A DNA stretch of 64,000 nt from Bugulina stolonifera (lineage: Eukaryota; Bryozoa; Gymnolaemata; Cheilostomatida; Bugulidae), in NCBI GenBank assembly GCA_935421135.1, contig OW285187.1, forward strand, positions 23,932,429-23,996,428, in the 5' to 3' direction. The position numbers were made by a program, and so were the translations under genes. Numbering within the stretch: position 1 is the stretch's first letter; every line of letters begins with the position of its first letter. Shown here piece after piece: positions 36,125-47,000 of the stretch. The notes below the pieces were generated by a model. That model was not told where the DNA came from, made no database searches, and worked only from the letters and a program-made list of their open reading frames with translations.

Positions 36125-38467
36125 ATGGGTGCGTAAAGGTTTGGTAGATTATGAGTATAGATTCAATCGTTGATTTCTGTGTTCACTTTTGATCATCAAA
36201 ACACTAGATTTTCGTTTTGGAATCCCAAACTTTCATTTGAAAAGTCCGATCAGCGTTTTTATTTTGTATTTCTTTGGATAATTCATACAAATGAAAATTA
36301 AATAGCACTTTTGCTCTCTAGCTGTAGTAGGACTTCTTTCCACATTAACTTCATTTTGGTACCATTTTATAGTTCTTTATAGCACAACAGATTTTGTTTT
36401 GTGTGGTAATTTATTAGCATAGGTCTATTACTAACAATGTGTTTTGTATTTACCTTTACCATAACCATTGGCGTTTTGATTTTCATGCTAATGGTCACGA
36501 TGCAGTCACTCCTGTGATGCAAATGCTATGCAACTAAAACCGATCCTAGTCAAGTCATAGTGTTAAATATACAGTAATATACTATACTAATATCCATGCT
36601 TAGGCTAGTTACTGTTTAGCGATTCAATGATGGTAACATAGGCCTATAAAATACGACTAGACTATGTTATTTAGCCTACTACAGTCAAAAATGAGTCATG
36701 TAAATTGTGATTGTTTGTAATAAAAACATTGCAGGCAATTTGAACATAAATATTGTATTTGATCATTGGATTGTTACAGGTATCTCAAGAGATAAATGGC
36801 ATAAGAGGAGGAAGACCGGGGGTCGCCAGACCCAAATCCGGGGCAAGAGGAAGTTTGAGATGGGACGTGCTCCAGCTAACACTAAGCTAGGCCACAAACG
36901 TATTCACTCGGTTAGAACAATGGGAGGTAACGTTAAGCTGCGTGCCCTTCGACTAGACACTGGAAACTTTGCTTGGGGATCTGAGGGTAAGTTTAGTTTG
37001 CTGTTAGTTATATCAATAAATTGATGACTCGTTAGACTGATGCTCATGCTAGGGCTTTAGTTGCATTTGTTTAAATCATTTGGACTATCACTATGTCTGT
37101 TGTCCGTCCGTCGAAGCAACTCTTAAATTTGCCACTATCAATCATGATCATACATAGGTATGGGTTGTACATTCAGTTTATTATGTTTGCATGAATTACT
37201 AATTACTGTTGTGGCAAAATTAGCTGGCAATTTTAATACACTACCAAAAAATAGATGTATTGTGCAAAAATATTCTTATCGATGTAACCTGGCCGTTAAT
37301 TGGGAAATCTAATCGTCTTGGGATAATTCTATCACAGTAGCAAGTTCATTGTTTTGTTATAAAAAGCTTATTTGTAATTCAGCCTCCCTAAATGCCATAT
37401 CTAAGCGGTGATCAGCTAAATCGCTCTATTTTGGCTGGTTTACGACGATCATTCCCCGAAAACAGATTATTATGCTGCCTATAACTAGTATCTGGGTTAT
37501 ATCTTTCCTCAATAAGCGCCAATTCTCAATTTTTATATACAACTTCTTTCCCACTCAACTTAGTGAAGGCTATTATATTATACTATATACCTTATTTTGT
37601 TTTCCAGGTATCTCTCACAAATCGAGAATCATTGATGTTGTGTATAATGCAACCAACAATGAAATGGTTAGAACTAAGACACTGACTAAAAACACAATTG
37701 TGCAGATTGATGCTGCTCCATTCAGACAGTGGTATGAGGCTCACTATGCCAAACCCCTGGGAAGAAAGAAGTTGGCCGAGAAGAAATATGTGAGTACTTA
37801 TGCCTTCCTCTAACAGTTGAAATTTAGCCTATGCTATGATGATGCACTGTATGTGTTGATCAACAGCTGGTCGTCTTGACTTGAAACTGTTTTAAATGAT
37901 CATATCTATCTAGTCATAGTTACTCTGAGCTCATTTGGAACCAAATTCTTTTCTCTGTTTGTATTGATCACTTGCATCAAATAATGTTGGTCACTTCTTT
38001 TTACATAGACTGAGGAAGAGAAGGCTGAGCTACCATTCTTGAAAAAGCGTTCTCAGAAAACACAGAAAAAGTATACAGATAGACAAAAAACTGCCTTTGT
38101 GGACCCAGCTGTTGAAGAACAGTTTATTGCTGGCAAACTTTATGGTGAGTCTGCTCTATGTGCTTCCTTCAAAACTAGCTACTCTACAAAGGATGATGTT
38201 TATTTCAAAAGATGTCACAGCTGGTTGTTTTTACCTAATTTGTGATCATATGATTTGTTTTCTAGTCATAGTTACTCTGATGTGGGGAGATGTGCCTTGT
38301 TCTGGGTTTATGACTTGTTTGCTGTACGGTTTGAAATGTGAATGTTAATTATTTTAGCTTGTATATCCTCAAGACCTGGCAAATGTGGCAGAGCTGATGG
38401 ATATATCATGGAAGGACAAGAATTACAGTTCTATGTAAGGAAATTGAAAGCAAAGAAAGGCAAATAA
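36125..38467 (+). CDS. RPS8: 40S ribosomal protein eS8 (5 exons, 212 aa)
   Basis: eS8 is a structural protein of the small ribosomal subunit. Exons: 36125-36128 (only ATG plus one base), 36780-36986, 37608-37789, 38009-38144, 38358-38467; 213 codons in frame. The N-terminus [15 protein letters not shown], the block [45 protein letters not shown] and the C-terminus [16 protein letters not shown]...KAKKGK match the family along its whole length (human 208 aa). The first exon ends right after the start codon, a usual layout for ribosomal protein genes. TCTTTTACTTCGCC lies directly 5' of the ATG and could be a 5' terminal oligopyrimidine-type start. Introns 3 and 4 each hold a box C/D snoRNA candidate. 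Confidence 0.97.
37833..37934 (+). ncRNA. Box C/D snoRNA, SNORD46-like (RPS8 intron 3)
   Basis: Box C ATGATGA is at 37836-37842 and box D CTGA at 37925-37928. Directly 5' of box D is AGTCATAGTTACT, the perfect 13-nt complement of AGUAACUAUGACU in helix 69 of eukaryotic large-subunit rRNA. The box D plus five rule points to the second A of UAAC, equivalent to human 28S A3739 and yeast 25S A2256. In vertebrates that site is served by SNORD46, also carried in an RPS8 intron. The rRNA sequence and target numbering are from memory; the boxes and guide are seen directly. Confidence 0.8.
38188..38285 (+). ncRNA. Box C/D snoRNA, second SNORD46-like copy (RPS8 intron 4)
   Basis: Box C is ATGATGT at 38193-38199 (one deviation from RTGATGA) and box D CTGA at 38277-38280, preceded by the same CTAGTCATAGTTACT guide as the copy in intron 3. 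GATCATAT upstream of the guide is also shared, so the two are paralogues. CTACA before box C can pair with TGTGG after box D as the terminal stem. The imperfect box C may mean weaker function. Confidence 0.75.
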
Positions 38468-38509
38468 GCAGTATCCATTGTACTAAGATATACTGTAATT
38501 TAATTTGCC

Positions 38510-38515
38510 AATAAA
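38510..38515 (+). terminator. Polyadenylation signal AATAAA of RPS8
   Basis: 43 bp after the RPS8 stop codon, a typical spacing. Confidence 0.75.
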
Positions 38516-38657
38516 AAAATAACAAAAACTCAAGTAATTTGAATTAAATAATAAAAAAGAATAGATGGTAAAAAAGTATAGTATTGTAGCACAATAGGGA
38601 ATATTGATTGGGTCCAATGTGAACAGCAACTGGTCTTCCCAAAACATTCTGTGTCCA

Positions 38658-41617
38658 TTATGCAGAGCAAATTGTGGTAGTAGTAATAATAATAGATTGC
38701 TGGGCCAGTAGACTACGTTCAACTTGTAGGAAAGTCTGCAATAAAAACAGTACCAACTAATTATCAGGATAATGTGTTTGTTTTGGTATTGATGCAAACC
38801 AGGCTAGATATAAATAAGTATGCCCCTGGGTTTCAAAAATATTTTGCTGCAAGATGTTCAGCAAGTAAATAGTTTGTGGAGGAGTTTATGACAATCCCAT
38901 TTTTTTATTTACAGTTATGATAGAATTATATCAACTAGCACATGCATGGGGCTATTATACCAGTAAGCATTATTATAGGGTTGATTTACCAATTGACAGT
39001 GAGTGGTTCCTGTGTAGTTCTGCTACCATAAGCCTCCTAAAACATTAACGAGGAAATTGGCAAGTCAGTGGCAAAATCTGCAAATTTTCATCACAGTTAA
39101 ACTTGGCTGGATTATCCCTATTTTATATAACAGAGCAAAATACTTGACAGCTGTAGGTGTGAAGTATATAATAACAGTGGTGTGATGGAGATGAGATAGG
39201 TGGAACAAAATTGTATGCAGGAAAAGTTATCTAACCTTGTATACATGTACAAGCACAGGTACTGCTTTCTCTACATGAAGCAGAGGTGGCGTTTCACTGA
39301 TTAAGATTGTTTTCTTGTAAGTTAAAAGTAGTTAATGATTTTTTTCAAAATTTAGATTAAATAGAATGTGGAAAAAAACTGATTATGATAGATTAAATCA
39401 CATTGTTTGATTTAATCTCATTCAAAATAAGATTAGATTTCTGGGGTAAGTGGTCCTATGCACAATTAATCACATCTTTCTAATCAACTACAAGGTTGAT
39501 TATGCAATTTTAGTGCATTTTTATACAGATTACTGGTTACAAAGTAGGCAGAAATACACATGCGAAATTAAAAGCAGCTGTCTGCCCACAGCATAGGTAC
39601 ATTGTATTTGTAGCAATTGATTCGAAAAGTCAAAAGCAAATGATTAGGATTAGGATTTGTTTACCTGAGCTCTAGAAGATTAAATTAAGATTTAGATTTA
39701 TAGCAACAGTTTACTGAACTGATTAAGATTCCAAGTTACTGGTAATCGATTGGAACCAGGTTAAAATTGGTTAGCACATTATGACACAAAGCAAAATTCT
39801 ATTCAAAATTCACCTGGTTCATTATTTTATTGAACTGTGTTTCACCTACCGGAGGACAGCACTTTGTTCTGGCAGCTCTGAAGCAGCACATTGCTACTGC
39901 AATAACTCTTTCTATAAATAGTTTTCCTAATATGAAGAAGACTGCAATGTGGAGCCCCATTCCAATAACCAAAGTCGCAGCACCAAGTACATATCCAGAA
40001 ATTGTGCATCCACTCTATAAAAGATAACTGCAGTTATTACAAATGACCAAGATGAAGAAACAACCCATCTAGAATAATATACAGATATTTAATTTTATTT
40101 ACACGGTCAGGTTAGTAGCCTGTATTAACTATTAAGCACTGAAATTTTATGTCCTAATCTCCACAGAAGAAGTTGCATCATCATGCTACAACTAGAGACT
40201 GCCCACATGCATATGATCTAAAAATGAATTAATAATTCAGATATCAGATTGGCACTCGAGTTCTACTTTCTTTACCCACATGTATACTGAATAAAATAGT
40301 TAGTTAGGTTCTATCTAGGCTAGAAGATGAGTTGAGTAAAATTTCGCTGATTCACAAACCTTGCTATTTAACGGAAGAAGAGCTAGTGCTGTACACATGA
40401 TTATTAAACCAGCTGTACAGAGCACAGCACTCGTCACATGTAACACACAATATCTGTCTACCTGCAGAAAACAAATACAAATACCATGAATGTACATGTA
40501 TAACAGTTTTATCAAAGCAATCAGGAGTTTTCTAACATGACAGAAATTGGATACCATCAAACTTGATCTTCCTAGCACCATGAAATATACATGTAGGTCT
40601 AAACTCTATAAGAAATGTTTCAGTACACAATGTGTAACTCACAGTGGACTTTCTCATGCTAATGGTGGATCGAATACCAGTAGTAGCGGTAAGCATCATC
40701 TAAAATTTAACAAAACATTACAAATGTATACGAATTAAGTATGTCAGAATAAGTAATATGAAGTGACCTACAAACATTGATAGTCTATTCAAGTGCTATT
40801 TCATAGATATAATTGTAACATCCTCATATCATGTTTCACAATAGACATGTAATTAGGTATTACATTGTATAATGAAAAATCAACATTACAGTGAACTAAT
40901 TCTCTAACATTGGCGATACATAAGGAAGTCTTTGAAAATCATTTTAGCATGTTTATGTTGCATTATTATAAATGTAGCTGAATATAATTACAAACACACA
41001 TAAAATATTATGGTTTGGAGATCAGCTGTCCATGCTCCCGCTACCGCATCCTACCTGTATACTTATGTACAGAGTCTTACCATAATGCCACACCAGAAGG
41101 TGAACCCAAAGTAGTACTCATAGGAGAATGATATGTGACCAGGTCCATCAGGACATAATAGTGGTAGAATAAAAACTTGAATACCTCCTAAAATCATTGA
41201 TGGATTAATTAGAATATGCAGTGCAACATCGTGCAAAAATACCCAACAGTTTGCACACAATATACATGGTGTATTTTGACCAAGGCCTAGTGATTATATA
41301 ATACATGTAATGTACAAATATAAAAAATCATAATGTATTACTACTCCTCATTTATATGACATTGCTACATATTTTAACAAAGGCAGAAAATGAAATTAAA
41401 ATTTTATACCAATGATTGTTGTGACGAGACCTATGATTAGGCCACTAATACTGAGAGCTCTGATTGAGTGATGGTACTTTGGTAGAGGAACACTTCGGTC
41501 ATGAAAAGATTCTTCATAGTCCTCTCTTGTGATTGAATCACCATTCACCTGTGACACTGGTGGCAGTGCTCTCTCGTCGCTTTCATAGATTAGCTGATCC
41601 TGATCAGACCTCACCAT
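38658..41617 (-). CDS. Four-pass membrane protein, MS4A/CD20-like (6 exons, 238 aa)
   Basis: Exons: 41410-41617, 41081-41187, 40643-40699, 40360-40461, 39850-40014, 38658-38735; 239 codons with consistent phases. A polar N-terminal tail of about 50 residues is followed by four hydrophobic segments: ALSISGLIIGLVTTIIGG..., FGFTFWCGIMMMLTATTG, VTSAVLCTAGLIIMCTALAL and YVLGAATLVIGMGLHIAVFF, then a cysteine-rich CCFRAAR...KCCPP stretch and a short tail. Short loops, both ends likely cytoplasmic, and the FWCGIM motif at the start of segment 2 recall the CD20-like family (MS4A/TMEM176). The sequence match is weak, so the family is an inference. The last exon is the least certain part. The gene converges on RPS8, the two stop codons being about 190 bp apart. 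Confidence 0.8.
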
Positions 41618-42307
41618 GTCGTCTTTACTGCTGCCACTAGGTCACTAGGCACTAAAACATCAAGAAGCTGGAGTATAGTAAACTAGTGAATAACCATACA
41701 CATTATGCATAGTAATGTAAAACTTGAAATATAAAATCAATCTAAGCAATGAGAGGCTACGTAGAAAATCATGTAAAACTAGTAGGCCTATATAAAAAAG
41801 CTTGCATATAATTCTAAATAAACCTCAACACAGTGATTGCAACACAAAGAGTCACTAAAATGATAAATAGCTCTGCTACAAAGTTTGTGAAGTAAAAGTA
41901 ATACAAATTACCAGTTTTAAAAATAATTTAGTACAATTATTACAATATACCTATGATATATAATATATTTATATTATCACTATCCGATAATCATTAGGCC
42001 TATCATTGCCATTATGATCATTGTGATTATGACGATAACTGATTAGGAAATCAGACCATAAAATCATTAAATTAAATTATTTGTCAAGTAGCTCTAAATC
42101 GTTTGATAAATATTAATATAAAATAGTTTATTTCAACTAAATACATATGTAACTTACAGTACATCACAAAATGAAAATGAATATGAAAAATAAATAATAA
42201 ATAGAAGATTATTCTTGTCTAGGCTAAGTGACTTGTCTAACTTTTCATTTGGATTGCACATAGGATTGATGACTGCAAATTACATTTATATCTAATATTA
42301 TTTATCT

Positions 42308-42542
42308 TATTATAAATAGTAATACAAGACGCATTTTTATTTTTTCCTAATATTTCAACGGTTATATCATCATCATATCATAACCTAATCCATTCCCTTA
42401 GCTTTTTCTCTTTGATGTACTTATCTATTATATAAAGTAACCCTCAATTTCCACAACTTCATTTATCCTCTGATGTTGATATGAGCGTTGAAATATTAGG
42501 TAAAAATAAAAATAAAAATGCGTCTTGTATTACTATTTATAA
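42308..42542. mobile_element. Fold-back MITE with about 52-bp inverted arms
   Basis: The left arm, 42308-42360, contains AATAGTAATACAAGACGCAT and CCTAATATTTCAACG. The right arm, 42485-42542, is the reverse complement, differing mainly by one extra AAAAAT unit. The roughly 120-bp centre has no open frame. Confidence 0.8.
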
Positions 42543-43133
42543 TAATAATTAAATAATAAAAATACTAGCCAACACTAACATTTTTCATTATTTATCTTAT
42601 GTTAACATTTTTCGTATAGTTATAGCATACACAGCACACCAACATATAAATGAATAATATAAAAATAATGAATTTAAATAAAATCAGAAAACAAGCAAAA
42701 GACCAAGATCGAAGATGAAGATGCAAAATAATCATAATCAATGATAATGTTATAAATAATTAGAAAAGTTCATAACCCAATGTCAAATTATAAAGGAATT
42801 TGTCATTACTGTTACACTATTATTGCTATTATGGTTATATTAATAGTAACTGTACTATTTTTATTATACAATTCGTCACTTTTGTTCCTGTTTGTTAAAA
42901 TTCGCCTACTATCTTCATGTTTGTTTTGTAACGAAGCCTTGGTGTTTTTAACTTTGTTAAATCGGGGTGCTTGTTAAGGGTTCGTTAATTTCATGGTTAG
43001 TATCGGAAGCTATGTAACATGTGACTAATCCCCATAATGATAATGACCTTCAACTATTGACACCGCAACCAACGACCATACATTTAAGATTCTAAATGGT
43101 CGTTGGAAGTGCGCTAGCTGTTGATCATTATTT

Positions 43134-43172
43134 AGAAGTTGTCCTCGCTCAATTAGAGAGAGAGCAACTTCT
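43134..43172. repeat. Short palindromic hairpin repeat
   Basis: AGAAGTTGTCCTCGCTC ... GAGAGAGAGCAACTTCT; same family as 4741-4788. Confidence 0.75.
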
Positions 43173-44061
43173 GATTATGATTAGTAGTAGGACAGTTTTA
43201 GCAAAATGTTACAGGCAGAATAGCTGTAGGCAGTTTGAGTTGTATTCATAGAGTTTAGTATACCAAACTCTATGGTTGTATTGCCATTATCCAATGCTTA
43301 TGGTATATATACTAAAGGAAACCCAAATGTTCAAATACAAATTTACATGGTGCACAGTATAATACAGCCACAATGATGCATGCTGTGGTGAGCTTAGCAG
43401 TGGCACAGATGAGGCTGGTGCGTATGAGTAAAGTGGAGTTTAACTGTACTGGTAAACTATTCTACTCATCTAGAAGTTAGAAATTTTTGCAGCTATCAAT
43501 CCCATAGTATAAAAGCACAGTAGATAGTACTGTATATGCCAAACTATATTATCAGTACACTATGCTATGAGCCGGCCTAACATGTATATGGTGTATGTGT
43601 GAAATGGTATGTATAAAATCTCTATCATAGAAGCACAAATCTTTCTTGTAGTGTTGATTATTTTATACCACACACCATTATGGACCATAAATACATTTGT
43701 ATAATACATGTATAATAATTGGACCTGTTACTCCTTGATTGGACTTTCAATGTAAACATTTGCTTCTACATATTATACATGTAAGTGATAGTCCTATATA
43801 GCAATAAAAGCAATTTATTATCACATGTGAACACATGGTTGCATAATAATGAATATATAGGTACATGATATAGATGAAAATTATTAAAAACATTATGTGG
43901 AAATACTTGATAAAAACAAACTGAAAGCAGATGCAAATAGAAATTTATGACTCTCTAAAAACATTGCTATACTGTAACATATCATACGTAGAAACTGATG
44001 TACTTCTTTTATTTCTTGATATATAATATTGATTTGTGGACAGTATAAACTATACAGTACA

Positions 44062-47000
44062 TCAAATTCTAGCAAAATATGGTAATTGCCACAAATCAGC
44101 ATCAAAATCCCGATACCATTGGCCACCTTCTAGTTCTCTATTATTTAGCATGTCCAGCCATCTTCCTGTTGGTAGGTATATGTCCCTCTTAGTGGCACCT
44201 TTAGTCACCACAGGGGCAACAAGAAGATCATTTCCAAGAAGAAATTCATCATCAATAGATAGAGAGTTAGTATCGCTGGGACTGATCCACCAAAGGGGAC
44301 GTGCCATGGGCCAACCGTACTCTACTGATTCATTACTCAGTCTATCAAACAATGACCTCTTTGAATCACGAACATTCAGCATTTCTCTGGTATACTCCAC
44401 TACTCTACTATCGTTGAAGTGCCACGGAGGGATGGAGAACTGTATCGCTGGAAGAAAGATATTCACCTGTAGCCATCGTATATATAATTCAAGTTCCACT
44501 TCCACTCCTTCATATGCATTCCCTCCAATCATGTCTGGTAGCACAAATGGATAACCCAACAGCCCAAAAGTTAAAGCTGTAGGTATTACCGTTTTCAAAC
44601 CATTGTCTATGCCCCACCTGGAACGTCTGTCTAACATACGGACGAGTATTGGAGCATTCTGTGTAAGGCAGCCAACTCGAACTTCTTGTCTTCTTCCAGT
44701 CTTGTCTGCATCTACAGCCATCTGTACATAGTACTTTATATATTCTGAGGGATGGAAGTATGGCTGGTACATAGCGCTATGGGAAGGCATCCATACGATC
44801 TCACCTGGAAATATAATATCCTCAGTTGTAAATTTATGCTCCCTAGTTTTCAAGTTTTAATAAGACAATAGTTGAACATGCAATCTAAAATATATTTGCA
44901 ATGCATATAACAATGCAGTATCTTGCCATGTCTTAGATATGCGTCTTCACGCTGGTATCATACTGCTACAGATGTTACTGTATGTAAGACAAGTTACACA
45001 ATTTTGATCTAACAGAAACATTTCTGTGGGCAATTCAGATTTCTTTTTTTGAGAGTCCCAATTTGTTGACAATGATGGTAAATATTTTGTCCTAAAACCC
45101 ATGTAACATAAAACCAATTCTTATTTCATATACATGTAACATAAGGTATTAGCTGAGATTATCTGCATAATAGAGTCGTGTACAGATATAGGCTACTAAG
45201 TTAGTAAATCGTTGATCAACCTTATTCATTACCTGCATCAAACTTGAAAGAATCTACACTGTAGTTGCTCTTCAGATTTTCAAGCTTTCCTAGAAACCAT
45301 CGTGTTGCGTTATCAAATGAAAAGTCTATTAGACCAGCATAGCCTGGGTTCCACCATGTAGTCAAGCCTGGTATCTAAAATTAAGCAAAAATCATTGTAT
45401 GGCAAGAACATTAAGGTCAACATTAAGTATGAACATTAGAAGTGAAGTATGCATGACTAAATATAATATGCAACATCCCTTGTATAAAATAAAAATACTG
45501 TCTTGTGGTGAAATTCATGTTGCTTGGTACAAAAAAGCATTTCCACCCCTAGCAGCAACAGTTGTTAATTAGAAGATTTAAAAGTTGTCTTTGCCTACAT
45601 TGCCAACTAGTGTTGAGGTTGGTTCACACATACAGTTGGCAGGTGAGGTAATGGGTCAAAATTAGAAGTGTGAAATACCCCCTTTTACTGGGTACCCTTA
45701 CATTGTTACTGGTTTCACTAGTAATAGGCTTCAAGACTGTACTTGTCTAAAGGTGGACTGTACTGAAAATTTCAGAATGTTTGTTACCAAATTAACTATG
45801 TTAGTATTACTTGATACCTATACAAACATATCTAAACTGTTTTAGCAGTAGTTAACAGGTGCTAAACTGCAAAAAAGTAACCCCAAAATTTCTAAATTAA
45901 CCATAGTGATGTCAGCTTTAGGAGTTATCTCCACCTAGTTTTATTTCAGTTCTTAAAACTCCTTCTGTGATTATCCCAACTCTGACACACTATATAGCAG
46001 CAATATTGAGTTCTTACAACTGTTTTATAAGATATACAGTGTTCATTTAATAAAACAGATATTAGCAAATATAGTACTACATACTACAGGTTCAACACAC
46101 CAGTCTAGTGCATTGGCTTGTTATTCATGAGATAAACAAGTAACCTATATTGACCAATCAAATTGTGAACTCAAAAGTCATTTGATAATTTCTTGCAACA
46201 AATTGTACTTTTTATTGTCTAGGAATATAAACTAGCATTTGTTTTACATACCCATTTTTTCGTTTTGTGATATTCCTAGTACAACAAGGATAAAATCTCA
46301 ATTAAAATTTTCGGTTTATAATAACACAATGCATGGTCTGGCATTCACTCCCTGCAATGATGTATTTCACTAGTTTTAGCAGAGCTGGGTACCATGATGA
46401 CATCATATAGCCCAGCTGGTATTGTGCTAACTGGTTCAGCTGCTACTAGGCTTTCTAATGGTGTATTCAACTTATAGTGTCAAAATTTCAGTACAGTCCA
46501 CCTTTAATGACAATACATGGCTATTGGCTGGCTAGCTAGAACCATGTTATTCCAGCAATGTGCAATTTTCTTTTATAAGTAATGCTGGAACAGTCTCAGT
46601 ACCCGCGGAGCCCAGCTGTTTGGGTGTTTTAGCACCCTCAATTGCGAGCATACCCACCTCATGTGGTTCACTTCTAACACTGTTGTCAACATCAAATACA
46701 TGATTGAGACAACTTTGAATTTGTAATCTATTGAGTACTCATGAATAAGGGGCGCAGTAGACGTATTTAGATAAATGTAAATGCTTCCAGAAATTCATTT
46801 TTACTGCACAATGCCCACATGATTGCAGTCCATACCTTTGTAGGCTCTCCATTGTTAACAACTCTCATAAGCATATCGTGATCTGCAGTAAACTGGAAAG
46901 CCTCGGAGTCAACATTAATAAACGGGTGAATCCATAGTGAAATTGCTGGCACCTTCTGTTTGAGCTGTGTAATAGTTTCAACAGCATCTGGGAACTTGTC

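Larger units (their letters stand above)
41618..44061. other. Intergenic, AT-rich
   Basis: No gene was recognised on either strand. It contains a fold-back element at 42308-42542 and a hairpin repeat at 43134-43172. TTTATT at 44008-44013 is a minus-strand AATAAA for the downstream end of the glycosidase gene. Confidence 0.5.

Noticed and set aside
36987..37607. Third C/D snoRNA in RPS8 intron 2 (TTGATGA near 37026, CTGA near 37041)
   Set aside because: The boxes are only about ten bases apart and no rRNA-complementary guide was recognised.
44036..44554. 172-codon plus-strand frame
   Set aside because: Antisense shadow of the last MYORG exon.
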